Source: Candidatus Soleaferrea massiliensis AP7 (lineage in GTDB: Bacteria; Bacillota; Clostridia; Oscillospirales; Ruminococcaceae). Taken from it: a stretch of DNA of 64,000 nucleotides. Below the pieces are notes generated by a model, which saw only the letters and a list, made by a program, of their open reading frames with translations, did no database searches and was not told the DNA's origin. The stretch spans positions 1 to 64,000 of the forward strand of contig NZ_CCYH01000016.1 of assembly GCF_000820765.1 (NCBI RefSeq), written 5' to 3'. The translations under genes and the position numbers were made by a program. This document shows, in pieces, positions 34,579 through 43,583 of this stretch; position 1 is the first letter of the stretch; every line of letters starts with the position of its first letter.

Positions 34579-34929
34579 TATCCGTCAAAAAAGTGGAATT
34601 ACAAAAGAGACGATCGGCCGCTGTAATCGGCTATCCATCAAAAAGTGGAATTCCAGAAGATACAATTGGCCGCTGTAAACAGTTATCTATCAAAAAAGTG
34701 GAATTCCAAGAGAGTCAAACGGCTGTTGTGACCTGCTATCCATCAAAGAAGTGGAATTACAAAAGAAACAACCGGTTGCTGTGATTGATTATTCATCAAA
34801 AAATGGAATCCCAAAGGAGTCAACCAGCCGGTGTGACCAATTATCTGTGAAGAAAGGGAATTACTAAAAAGACAACCGGCCGCGTCTGCCGGATGTCCGT
34901 GAAAAAATAACAGCACCGGCCGCGTGCCG
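34579..34929. repeat. Degenerate tandem array, about 52.5-bp units
   Basis: Seven units of the form TATCCATCAAAAAAGTGGAA.., (A)CAAAAGAGAC.., CGGCCGCTGTGA begin at 34579, 34632, 34684, 34737, 34790, 34842 and 34894. Spacings are 53, 52, 53, 53, 52 and 52. The units are diverged and have no spacers, so this is not a CRISPR. The array lies between dpaB and rpiR. The rest of 34355-34984 has no gene. Confidence 0.85.
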
Positions 34930-34984
34930 GAGGACTGTTCAAAAGCTTTCAGTTGGATGGACTGCCGGAGCAGCTGTAAAGATG

Positions 34985-35560
34985 TCAGCAGTAAACTGGC
35001 TGCAGCTGCGCGCCCTGCAGGGCGGATTCGACGGCCGGCAGAATCTGCGTGAAGTCAGCGACGACCGAAGCGGGCTTTTTGATGGGATCGTCCTGGCACA
35101 TCGGAACGAAATAGACGTTGCGCGCGTTCATCAGCTGTCCGATGTTGCGCGCTGAATTTGAAAGCGCGTCGTTGGTCGACACCGCGATCAGCAGCGGGCG
35201 CAGGTTGCGCAGATGCGCCTTTGCAGCCATCGTGACCGCCGTATCGTTGATGCCGTTTGCCATCTTGCCCAGCGTGCTGCCGGTACAGGGGGCGATCAGC
35301 ATCAGATCGAAGAGCTTTTTCGGGCCGATCGGCTCCGCGTCCACGATCGTGTTGATGATGTTATGGCCGCAGATCGATTCGATCCGCTCCACGAAGTCGG
35401 CCGCTTTGCCGAAACGGGTATCGGTTGTGCTGCTGTATTCGGACATAACCGGCATCACATCATAGCCGGCGTCGACCAGCACCTGCATCTGCGGGATGAC
35501 CTTGGAGAAGGTGCAGAAGGAGCCGCACATGGCAAAACCGAGTTTGATCTTATCACTCAA
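34985..35560 (-). CDS. dpaB: Dipicolinate synthase subunit B
   Basis: This 191-residue flavoprotein-fold subunit (SpoVFB) works with DpaA to oxidise the lysine-pathway intermediate (2S,4S)-4-hydroxy-tetrahydrodipicolinate to dipicolinic acid in the mother cell. KLGFAMCGSFCTFSKVIPQM and LMLIAPCTGSTLGKMANGI are diagnostic. The start is TTG at 35560, 9 nt after GAGGTG, overlapping the end of dpaA by 8 nt. Dipicolinate loading is specific to endospores. Confidence 0.95.
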   Translation of the reverse strand: MSDKIKLGFAMCGSFCTFSKVIPQMQVLVDAGYDVMPVMSEYSSTTDTRFGKAADFVERIESICGHNIINTIVDAEPIGPKKLFDLMLIAPCTGSTLGKMANGINDTAVTMAAKAHLRNLRPLLIAVSTNDALSNSARNIGQLMNARNVYFVPMCQDDPIKKPASVVADFTQILPAVESALQGAQLQPVYC

Positions 35561-36443
35561 TGATCAGTTCACCTCTTTCCTCGATGACGTTCATAATGGT
35601 GTCTTTGATGATCTCGCCCGAGGTGATCGGAGCGGTTTTGCCCGGCAGGGACAATGCCCAGATTGTCTTGATGCTCAGGTTCTTTGCCTTTTCAAAATCC
35701 ACGCCGCCCGGTTTGGACGCGAGGTCGATGACCAGGCACTCGCGCTTGAGCCTGGAGAGGATGTATTCATCCAGGATCATGGCCGGGACGGTGTTGAAGA
35801 GGATATCAAATTTATGGGCGTGATGCTTGAGCTGAGAGATGTGGATGGCTTCACAGCCGAAGACCTTGATCCAGGCAAGGTCGCCGTATTTCCGGGCCGC
35901 GACCGTGATGTTCGCGCCAAGCCCCGAAAGGATCTTGACCAGCGCCTTGGAAATCCTGCCGTATCCGGTGATCAGGCAGTTGGAGCCGTAGATGGTGGTC
36001 GGAAGCTCCTGCATCGCGATGCCGACGGCGCCCTCGGCCGTCGGGACCGCGTTCATAACGGCGAACTCCTCGCGTTTCAGGTAATCGAAGTATTCAATGC
36101 CGCGGACCTGGCAGAAATCTTCCATCTGCGGAGTCAGCCCGCCCGAAAACAGCAGGCTTTTCGGCTGGATGTGTTCGAAGATTTCCTTTATGTACACCTT
36201 CCGGTCTGACAGCGGCGTGTTGATGGTCAGGTTGTCGAGCGTGGACAGCAGCGGCAGCACGACGATCTCGCTGTCCGCAATCGCGGGGGAGATGTCATTC
36301 GTTCGGATGACGCGGTCCGACATATCGATGTCCCGGTCAAAGAACATTCCGTATACATGGTATCCTTCGCTTGCCAGTGAGGAGGCAAGGCTGGCCTGCC
36401 GCAGGTCACCGCCCACCACGGCAAAGCTTCTGATTGTTTTCAT
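35553..36443 (-). CDS. dpaA: Dipicolinate synthase subunit A
   Basis: This 296-residue SpoVFA subunit starts TIRSFAVVGGDLRQASLASSLASEGYHVYG. It has a Rossmann domain around GSNCLITGYGRISKALVKILSGLGANITVAARK, and GEIIKDTIMNVIEERG near the end. The reading frame is open to 36734, but homology and GAGG 10 nt upstream support the ATG at 36443. It is translationally linked to dpaB by overlap. In Bacillus the operon is sigma-K controlled; I could not identify that promoter here with confidence. Confidence 0.95.
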   Translation of the reverse strand: MKTIRSFAVVGGDLRQASLASSLASEGYHVYGMFFDRDIDMSDRVIRTNDISPAIADSEIVVLPLLSTLDNLTINTPLSDRKVYIKEIFEHIQPKSLLFSGGLTPQMEDFCQVRGIEYFDYLKREEFAVMNAVPTAEGAVGIAMQELPTTIYGSNCLITGYGRISKALVKILSGLGANITVAARKYGDLAWIKVFGCEAIHISQLKHHAHKFDILFNTVPAMILDEYILSRLKRECLVIDLASKPGGVDFEKAKNLSIKTIWALSLPGKTAPITSGEIIKDTIMNVIEERGELIIE

Positions 36444-36954
36444 TAGCACCATTCCTCTTTCCGAAATCTTTACCGCTCTCCCGGCGACGATGTCTGCGGG
36501 TGCGTTCTTTATGAAATGACTGGTTTTCATGCCTCTATATCCTATGAATCTCGGATAATTCTCGTTCATGCCCGCAGTCCCAAACAGAATGGCGCTTTTA
36601 TTGGATTGCATGTGTATTTTGAAGATATCGGCGGGCGTTTCCGCTGCTTTTGCGCGGCATGGGGGAGAATCGGGGAAATGCATCATTTTTTTCATCCGGA
36701 AGACCATATGCGCCAAGTTTGCATGGAAGAACACACGAATCGTTCAAAATGGATTCACATGTATATGCTTCATTTAATCTATAGCCATAAAATATAATAT
36801 GTTCACATTTATACAACAAATAATCATATAAATTGCGAACGAAAAGCCGTATAATGAGAACAGTCAGATGTAAAAAGGCCCTAGTCCAATTCGAAGATAA
36901 GCGGCAGCGGACAAAGCGGGCCTCAAAATGAAAAAGATATAAGAGGAGAAGGCT
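36444..36954. other. Divergent intergenic region dpaA / CotH
   Basis: These 511 bases hold the promoters of dpaA (minus) and of the CotH-dockerin gene (plus). The part from 36780 to 36870 is AT-rich. No further gene is supported. Confidence 0.5.
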
Positions 36955-38961
36955 ATGAAAAAGCAGATCAAAAAAGCGCTCAGCATCTGCCTGGCAACGG
37001 CGATGTGCGTGTCCATGTTCTCGATCTCCGCGCTGGCGGCTGACAACGACGGCGCGGGCCTGCCGGCAATATCGGCATCCAATACCGGGGACGGCGTGAC
37101 ATTTGAAAAGGGCGCTGTCAATCTCAGGCTGGACAGGGAGGAGACTTTGAAGGTTCAGCTGACCGGATCGGTATCCGCCGGGGACCTTGTGTTCTCCAGC
37201 GGCGATGAAGCGGTCGTCACGGTGGACCAGAGCGGCAAGCTGACCCCGAAGAAGATTGGAAAGGCGGCCGTCACGGTGCAGTCGCAGAAGGATGCGTCGG
37301 TCAAAGCCGAATGCGAGGTCACCGTCAGCAACGGCCTGCCGATGCTGTTTGTCAATCTCGACGACGGCAGGCAGATCGGGGAAATTCAGAAGGGCGACGG
37401 CCTGGATGCGACCATTCGCATTGAAGCGGGCGGCCTGTACGACAAGGACGTCAACCTTGAGGAAACCCCGATGGTGATTGCGGGACGCGGCAACTCCACC
37501 TGGGGCGCGCCGAAGAAACCGTATAAGTTCGAATTTGATTCCAAAACCAAGGTGCTCGATTACAAGAAGGCGAAGAAATGGGTGCTGCTTGCCAACTATT
37601 ATGACGTCTCCCAGATGCGCAACTACATGGTCATGTATGCGGCGCAGTACTTCACCAACGTCGGCTTCGCGCCGCGCGGCACCTTTGTGGACCTGTTTGT
37701 CAACGGAAAATACAATGGCACCTACCTGCTGTGCGAGCAGGTGGAGATCGCCGAAAACCGCGTGGACATCGACAAGCCGGACCCAAGCGTTGTGGACGGC
37801 AGCTATCTCTTCGAGATCGATGAATACGGCGACACCGATGAGCGGTATTTCTATCCGGGCTTCATGACCTATTCAAACAACTACTGGGCCCAGAACCTGA
37901 ATTCCAAGGTCAACATCAAAAAGCCGAAGGTCAAGGATATCACCGAAGAGCAGTTCGAGTTTGCGCGGGATTATGTGACCAGGGCTTCCCAGGCTGTCAA
38001 GGACGGCAACTATGAGGAATACATCGATGTGGATTCGCTGATCGACTGGTATCTTCTGCAGGAATTCATGAAAAATAAGGATTCCGACTTTTACAAGAGC
38101 TGTTATATGTACAAGAGCGCCGGCAGCAAGCTGTTCATGGGCCCGATTTGGGATTTCGACCTGACCGGTGCAAACGGCAGGTTCGGACACTGGCTGCCGT
38201 GGAATGTGGATTCCCCGGAAGAATTCTGTATGCAGGAGTCCAGCTGGATGCGCACATTGTTCAGCTATGAGAAATTCGAACAGCAGGTGAAGGACCGCTG
38301 GGCCGAGCTGCGGGATAACGGAACCATCAGCAAATTCATCGAGGCGATCGATGCGGCGAACGAAACGCTCAGCTACGCGATCTATCAGGACGACAGGCTT
38401 TGGCACACCATCGGCACCGACCCGATGTATGGAGATGCCTCCAAGACCTTCCCGACCTACGCGTTGGAGGTGGCGTTCCTGCGCGATTGGCATGAGAAGA
38501 GAATCGCATGGCTGGATGAGGCGTTCGGTTACGACCCGAACAAGGACGACGGTATCATCGGCAGCGACACGTTGCCCATCGACCGCGGAAACGGACTGAT
38601 TGCGGGCATCGACAACGGAACCACCGTGAACCAGCTGCTTGAGAAGATTTCAGCCCCGGGCGGCGAGGTTAAGGTCCTGCAGGCGGACGGTTCCGTATAC
38701 ACCGGCAAACGGCTGGGAACCGGCATGAAGCTGCAGTCCATGCTGAACGGCGCGGTGGCGGATGAACTCACGATTGTAGTCAAAGCGGACATGACCGGCG
38801 ACGGCATCGTCAACATCTTCGACCTGCTGCAGGTCAAGCTGGCGATTCTGAACGGAGCTCAGCTGGAACCCGCATACTTTGCGGCGGCGAGCCTGTCCGG
38901 CAAGCCGACAATCAACTTGACGGACCTTCTTCTGATGAAGATGGTCATTCTGGGCAAATAA
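36955..38961 (+). CDS. Secreted CotH-kinase protein with Ig-like and dockerin-like domains
   Basis: This 668-residue protein has a signal peptide (residues 1-28, cleavage after ALAA). A bacterial Ig-like (BIG_2-type) domain follows (about 45-125, VTFEKGAVNLRLDREETLKVQ..VTVQSQKDASVKAECEVTVS). The CotH kinase domain spans about 130-520, with IAGRGNSTWG, KKPYKFEFD, LCEQVEI and MGPIWDFDLTG (the acidic metal motif). The last 60 residues form a type I dockerin-like module, DMTGDGIVNIFDLLQVKLAIL and a second, less canonical INLTDLLLMKMVIL. CotH domains phosphorylate spore coat proteins in Bacillus; secreted versions occur with cellulosome-like parts. AGAGGAGAAGG precedes the ATG. Confidence 0.9.
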   Translation: MKKQIKKALSICLATAMCVSMFSISALAADNDGAGLPAISASNTGDGVTFEKGAVNLRLDREETLKVQLTGSVSAGDLVFSSGDEAVVTVDQSGKLTPKKIGKAAVTVQSQKDASVKAECEVTVSNGLPMLFVNLDDGRQIGEIQKGDGLDATIRIEAGGLYDKDVNLEETPMVIAGRGNSTWGAPKKPYKFEFDSKTKVLDYKKAKKWVLLANYYDVSQMRNYMVMYAAQYFTNVGFAPRGTFVDLFVNGKYNGTYLLCEQVEIAENRVDIDKPDPSVVDGSYLFEIDEYGDTDERYFYPGFMTYSNNYWAQNLNSKVNIKKPKVKDITEEQFEFARDYVTRASQAVKDGNYEEYIDVDSLIDWYLLQEFMKNKDSDFYKSCYMYKSAGSKLFMGPIWDFDLTGANGRFGHWLPWNVDSPEEFCMQESSWMRTLFSYEKFEQQVKDRWAELRDNGTISKFIEAIDAANETLSYAIYQDDRLWHTIGTDPMYGDASKTFPTYALEVAFLRDWHEKRIAWLDEAFGYDPNKDDGIIGSDTLPIDRGNGLIAGIDNGTTVNQLLEKISAPGGEVKVLQADGSVYTGKRLGTGMKLQSMLNGAVADELTIVVKADMTGDGIVNIFDLLQVKLAILNGAQLEPAYFAAASLSGKPTINLTDLLLMKMVILGK

Positions 38962-39012
38962 CCGTGTTCTGTTACATCCATAAAAGATAAAGAAGAATGT
39001 ATGTCGATAGGG

Positions 39013-39048
39013 AAGGGCGCATCCGAAAAACTCGGATACGCCCTTTTC
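39013..39048 (+). terminator. Terminator of the CotH-dockerin gene
   Basis: AAGGGCG.ATCCGA pairs with TCGGAT.CGCCCTT, followed by TT, 50 nt after the stop. Confidence 0.8.
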
Positions 39049-39132
39049 ATCTGTAATGGTTCAAACTGCAACCATTTAAGGGGATGGTATAGTCCTGCCG
39101 ATGGCAACGGGATTTTCTGCATGGAGCAAAAG

Positions 39133-39173
39133 AAAAACGGGATGGCGAAGATTGTCCGCCATCCCGTTTTTAT
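39133..39173 (-). terminator. Terminator of the EF-G-like gene
   Basis: AAAAACGGGATGGCG and CGCCATCCCGTTTTT form a 15-bp stem with a T run on both strands, and it could work bidirectionally. Confidence 0.88.
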
Positions 39174-39188
39174 AATATGGATGATTAT

Positions 39189-41264
39189 TTATTCTTCCGC
39201 TGCAAGCGCCTTCGCCTTCTCAATGACCTCCGCCTCCAGCTGTCCCGGAAGCTGCTCATACCGGGTGAATGCAAAGGTGAAACTGCCGCTGCCCTGCGTC
39301 ATCGAGCGCAGAAGCGTGGTGAAATCGTGCATCTCACCCATAGGGACTTCGGCTTCGATTTCGGTTTGGCCTTCGCTTGCCGGGTTCATACCCAGCACGC
39401 GGCCGCGGCGTTTGTTGAGCTCTCCCATGATATCGCCGGTGTAGCTGTCCGAAGCCAGCACCTTCAGATTGCCGATCGGCTCAAGAAGCACCGGGGAAGC
39501 CTGCGGCAGTCCGGCCTTATAAGCCAGAGACGCCGCCGTTTTAAAGGACATTTCGGACGAGTCGACCGGATGGTAGGAACCGTCCACCAGCGTCGCCTTC
39601 AGGCCGACGACCGGATATCCGGCAAGAACGCCTTTTTTAATGGAATCGCGCAGGCCCTTTTCAACCGCCGGGAAGAAGCCTTTCGGGACGCTTCCGCCGA
39701 AGACCTTCTCTTCAAAGACCAGATCTTCGCTGTCGCAGGGTTCAAATTCAATCCAGACATGGCCGAACTGGCCGTGTCCGCCGGACTGTTTCTTGTGCTT
39801 GCCTTCCACCTTGACCTTCTTGCGGATGGTTTCGCGGTATGGAATGCGCGGTTCGTCCAGCTGGACCTCCACGCCGAATTTCGCTTTGAGCTTTGAAGTG
39901 ACAACATCCAGATGCTGTTCCCCAAGTCCGGAAAGGATCTGCTGATGGGTTTCCGGATTCTGTTCAAAGAGGATGGTCGGATCCTCTTCCTGCAGTCTAT
40001 GTAATCCCTGTGCAATCTTGCCTTCATCGCCTTTGGCCTTCGGCTTGATTGCCATCGAAAGGGTTGGTTTCGGGAAGTTGGTTTCCGCGAATTGAACGAG
40101 ACGGCCCGGGTCACAGTAGCTGTCGCCCGTGCAGGCGCCCGTCAGCTTGGTCACAACGCCGATATCGCCGGCAGAGATCTGTTTGACCTCCTCCTGCTTT
40201 TTGCCCTTGACGATCATCAGCTTGCCAAGGCGTTCCGGCTGTTCGGTGCGGACGTTGACCGGTGTCATGTCGGCGGTCATCTTTCCGGCGACCACCTTGA
40301 AGTAGGACATCTTGCCGACGAACGGGTCGGCTACGGTTTTGAAGACGTAAGAGGCAAACGGCGCTTTTGCATCGCATGGAATCTCGATTGCATCGCCATT
40401 CTTGTCGGTCGCAACCTCGGCCGGCATCTCCTCGGCGGATGGGAACATCTTCGCGACACAGTAGAGCAGCAGGTCTCCGCCCTGCATGTTGACCGAAGAG
40501 CCGCAGAATACCGGGTAAAGGCTTCCGCCCTTGACGCCGTCATGCACGCCGTGGATCAGCTCATCCTCGGTAAAGCTCTCGCCGGAGAAGAATTTGTCCA
40601 TCAACGCATCGTCAGTTTCGGCGACCGCTTCGTTGATGGCGTTGCAGATTTCTTCATATTGACCGCCCATATCCGGCATATCGATGGTGGAGGTATTGCC
40701 TGTTTTGTCGTAGGCGAACGCCTTGTTGTTGATGACATCGACGTATGCCTTCACGCTGCCGTCCTCGACATGCGGGACAACCACCGGGCAGACGCCTGCG
40801 CCGAATTTTTCACGCAGCTGATCAAGCACTTTATAGAAGTCGGCGTTCTCCGTATCCATTTTGGAAATGTAGAATGCGACGGACTTGTGGTTTTCGACAG
40901 CGGCCTTATAGGCCTTTTCGGTGCCCACATGAATGCCGGAACGCGCGGACACGACAATGACGACGGTATCCGCAGCACGGATGCCCTCATACAGGCCTCC
41001 TGCAAAGTCGAACAGTCCCGGGGTATCGATGATATTGATTTTGGTATTCATATATTCTAACGGGGCAATGGCAGTGCTGACAGAGATTTTTCTCTTGATC
41101 TCCTCCGGGTCAAAGTCACAAACGGTGTTTCCGTCCGAGATCTTTCCGAGCCTGTCCGTCGCTTTTGCCCGGAACAGCAGTGCTTCGGCCAAAGATGTTT
41201 TGCCGGAGCCGCCATGCCCCGCCAGCGCTATATTTTTGATTTTATCCGGAGTATATTCTTTCAA
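39189..41264 (-). CDS. Elongation factor G-like translational GTPase
   Basis: This 691-residue EF-G homologue carries all domains I-V. G motifs are GHGGSGKTSL (G1), DTPGLFDF (G3) and SKMD (G4, where EF-G normally has NKMD). Residues RETIRKKVKVEGKHKKQSGGHGQFG mark domain IV. No ribosomal protein or tuf genes are near, so it is probably the secondary EF-G paralogue seen in many Clostridia, not the canonical fusA. Its role, in recycling or stress, is inference. The start is TTG at 41264, 6 nt after GGGGAGG; the frame to 41480 has no better start. Confidence 0.9.
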   Translation of the reverse strand: MKEYTPDKIKNIALAGHGGSGKTSLAEALLFRAKATDRLGKISDGNTVCDFDPEEIKRKISVSTAIAPLEYMNTKINIIDTPGLFDFAGGLYEGIRAADTVVIVVSARSGIHVGTEKAYKAAVENHKSVAFYISKMDTENADFYKVLDQLREKFGAGVCPVVVPHVEDGSVKAYVDVINNKAFAYDKTGNTSTIDMPDMGGQYEEICNAINEAVAETDDALMDKFFSGESFTEDELIHGVHDGVKGGSLYPVFCGSSVNMQGGDLLLYCVAKMFPSAEEMPAEVATDKNGDAIEIPCDAKAPFASYVFKTVADPFVGKMSYFKVVAGKMTADMTPVNVRTEQPERLGKLMIVKGKKQEEVKQISAGDIGVVTKLTGACTGDSYCDPGRLVQFAETNFPKPTLSMAIKPKAKGDEGKIAQGLHRLQEEDPTILFEQNPETHQQILSGLGEQHLDVVTSKLKAKFGVEVQLDEPRIPYRETIRKKVKVEGKHKKQSGGHGQFGHVWIEFEPCDSEDLVFEEKVFGGSVPKGFFPAVEKGLRDSIKKGVLAGYPVVGLKATLVDGSYHPVDSSEMSFKTAASLAYKAGLPQASPVLLEPIGNLKVLASDSYTGDIMGELNKRRGRVLGMNPASEGQTEIEAEVPMGEMHDFTTLLRSMTQGSGSFTFAFTRYEQLPGQLEAEVIEKAKALAAEE

Positions 41265-41926
41265 AGTATACCTCCCCTTTCTAATATTAGATGCGATATT
41301 GTGGTGATATCTGCAGAATTGCCACAATGCAGCCAGGACCGCCGCCGTGGTGAGGAGCCGGATGATAGGCGCATCCGGTCTGTCATGTAAAAAGGGCCTG
41401 TCCCGACAATTGTTGCAATTTACACAAAAATATCTGGATTTTAAAGGATATTCGACCGGAGTGATAACAGAAAAATCCAATTATCCGGTCTGCAGTTTCA
41501 TCACTCAAGCACTATTATATATAATTTCTACGAATTATTCAATATAGATAGAACAAAAATAGTGATTTTTGTTGTAAAAAATATTCGCTGCGTTTTTGTG
41601 CACAATCACTAAAAAGAGGGATGCGCAACCTGTTGGAAACGCACAGAAACATGTTTGCAGGTCAGTCTTGATGGAAAGCGGCTATGGTTTTCCCGTTTTG
41701 GCCGGTTTCAAAATTCTGCCGCAGAAGTGATACCAGTGTTTTTCCAGTTTGCTGATCTCCTCTATACAGAGAGCGGCAGCTCCTATACATCTGAGTATAG
41801 GAGCTGCCGCTCAAGCCAAGAAACTGTTATTAACGCTGAAAGGTATAAAGTGCTTCTTTTAATAAAATCATCGGATTTCATAATCCGCCAATCTTAATAC
41901 ATCCATCATCATAGCACCTGAATCGT
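41265..41926. other. Intergenic region with hairpin, no gene
   Basis: It is AT-rich around 41480-41600 and contains the 18-bp inverted repeat at 41771-41812. Short frames here do not look coding. Confidence 0.55.
41771..41812. repeat. 18-bp perfect inverted repeat, 6-nt loop
   Basis: GAGCGGCAGCTCCTATAC and its exact complement flank ATCTGA. It is about 115 nt downstream of the surface-protein gene (minus) and may be its terminator, although no T run is adjacent. Confidence 0.75.
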
Positions 41927-43183
41927 TCAGCGCACCTTGTCGTGGTACTTTTTGAGCTGCCAGAGCAGGTCCGCTGAAAAGTCGCGGGTAAGCGCGGCAT
42001 TCGGTCTCGCAAGATTGTCCGGCAGATCGATCATGCGGTAGGCGCACAGGTCGATGTAGGACTGCAGCGCCCATTCCGGGATATCCCCGGTGTCGTCGTA
42101 GTTGAGGTTGTATCCGCTGACCTTCTTGATGGCCGCGGCGCGGTTCGTCAATACAACGGCTTCAGCGCGCGTGATGACCTCGTCCGCGGCAAAGCTCGAT
42201 TCGGTGATGATGCCCTCTTCAACCGCTTTTTTAACATACGGCTTTAAATAGGGGGCGATCTCCCCATCGTTGGCAAGGCCGGTGTTCACACAGGCGGGCA
42301 GGTTCTTTTCCCGTCCGGTCACGCCCAGCAGCATCAGGACATATTCATAGCGTTTGACCTGGTCGGCCGGACGGAAAAGCCGGATGGAACCGATCTGCTC
42401 CCCCTGAACAAGTCCGTGCTCCAGCAGCTTGGACGCCGCGTATGCATAGGTGTTGTCGGACATATCCGCGTAAGTGCAGGTTTTGTTCTGCTCCTCGATG
42501 TCGATCTGCATGACCGCCTCTTCGGAGTCGTTGCCCGCGGCGTCCACGGCATAGAATTGGAAGGTGTCCTTGCCGCTCATGCCATAGAACGGCGTGTAGG
42601 TAAAGCTGAGCCCGTCAAATTTGATTTCGCCCTTCTGTGGTTTCTGGGAAAGCCGGATCTGCAGGGCGTCATTCTCGGCATCGAAGGCCGATACGCGTCC
42701 GCGCAGCGCGGTGGCGGAAAGCGTGCTGAACGAGGCGTTCTCAACGCGCGGAGGGGTGTTCACACCGGTTGACACCAGCATGCTGATGGTCGCGCGCACA
42801 TTCTCGCTGATCTTGGGGATGAAGGAGAACGTGCAGTTGCCGGCGTCCCCGGTCGATACGAAAGTCAGCTCGTCGATGTCGCCGCGCGAAAGCTGCTCGT
42901 AGTTCTGAACCTTCCGGTCGCGGCAGTACAGCACGCCGTCCTTCTCGTCCGGCAGCGCGGTGATCGTGATGCCCTGCAGCTCGCCGGCCGGGAGCTGCAG
43001 CTTTTTCTCCATATCCTCGGCGGAAAAGGCATAGGTTTTACCCTGCTGAAAGCTGACCGCCGCGGTGCGCTGCGTCTGCGGGACGGCCGCCGGAACGGAA
43101 AACAGGTCCCATGCGCCGACGCTGGTCGCAAGCAGGATGGACAGTACCAGTGTCAAAACGCCAACGCGATATCTGTGTTTCAT
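41927..43183 (-). CDS. Exported protein with Ig/cadherin-like domains and SLH-like repeats
   Basis: This 418-residue protein has a signal peptide (residues 1-24, YRVGVLTLVLSILLATSVGAW). Beta-rich regions follow, the second containing ALRGRVSAFDAENDALQIRLSQ and GKDTFQFYAVDAAGNDSEEA, typical of cadherin/Ig-like tandem folds. The C-terminal 180 residues contain three diverged S-layer-homology-like repeats (DMSDNTYAYAASKLLEHGLV, APYLKPYVKKAVEEGII, IPEWALQSYIDLCAYRMI). It is probably attached to the cell wall. GGAGG lies 9 nt before the ATG at 43183. The monocistronic gene is divergent from guaA. Function unknown. Confidence 0.82.
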   Translation of the reverse strand: MKHRYRVGVLTLVLSILLATSVGAWDLFSVPAAVPQTQRTAAVSFQQGKTYAFSAEDMEKKLQLPAGELQGITITALPDEKDGVLYCRDRKVQNYEQLSRGDIDELTFVSTGDAGNCTFSFIPKISENVRATISMLVSTGVNTPPRVENASFSTLSATALRGRVSAFDAENDALQIRLSQKPQKGEIKFDGLSFTYTPFYGMSGKDTFQFYAVDAAGNDSEEAVMQIDIEEQNKTCTYADMSDNTYAYAASKLLEHGLVQGEQIGSIRLFRPADQVKRYEYVLMLLGVTGREKNLPACVNTGLANDGEIAPYLKPYVKKAVEEGIITESSFAADEVITRAEAVVLTNRAAAIKKVSGYNLNYDDTGDIPEWALQSYIDLCAYRMIDLPDNLARPNAALTRDFSADLLWQLKKYHDKVR

Positions 43184-43583
43184 AGGAAGATACCTCCATA
43201 AAAGTAATCGGACTGTTATAAAAAATTGAGCCGCAAAACGGCACGGGCGAATATGCTGAAGCCTGAACGCATACAGGAAAACGGAATACAGGCCGGCAGT
43301 CTCCAACTCACCCATTTTTTCAATCAAATGAAAAAACGGCTGAACGATGTCAGACGTATGCTATATGGTCCGAGCTTTCCGCATCTGCCCTGTGCTAATT
43401 GCGCATCATAAGATGATCCTGCCTATATTTTCTGCATGCGAAACGCAAACATACCCGGTTTTTCTCAGAAAAGACAGAAAAATCGATCGAATCCGAAAAT
43501 TCATGTTTCAAGGCTTGTTTTTTTACAGGAAAAACCGCATAATAGTATCCGAAGAAAATTAGTAAGGGAAGGTAGAAAGATAG
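43184..43583. other. Divergent intergenic region upstream of guaA
   Basis: These 400 bases carry no gene that I can support. They contain the guaA leader (T-rich around 43515). I see no purine riboswitch core. Confidence 0.5.

Noticed and set aside
34579-34929. CRISPR array
   Set aside because: Units are contiguous and similarly diverged along their whole length, with no conserved repeat/unique spacer alternation and no cas genes nearby.
43400-43583. Purine riboswitch upstream of guaA
   Set aside because: None of the conserved joining segments of the purine aptamer was found in the leader.
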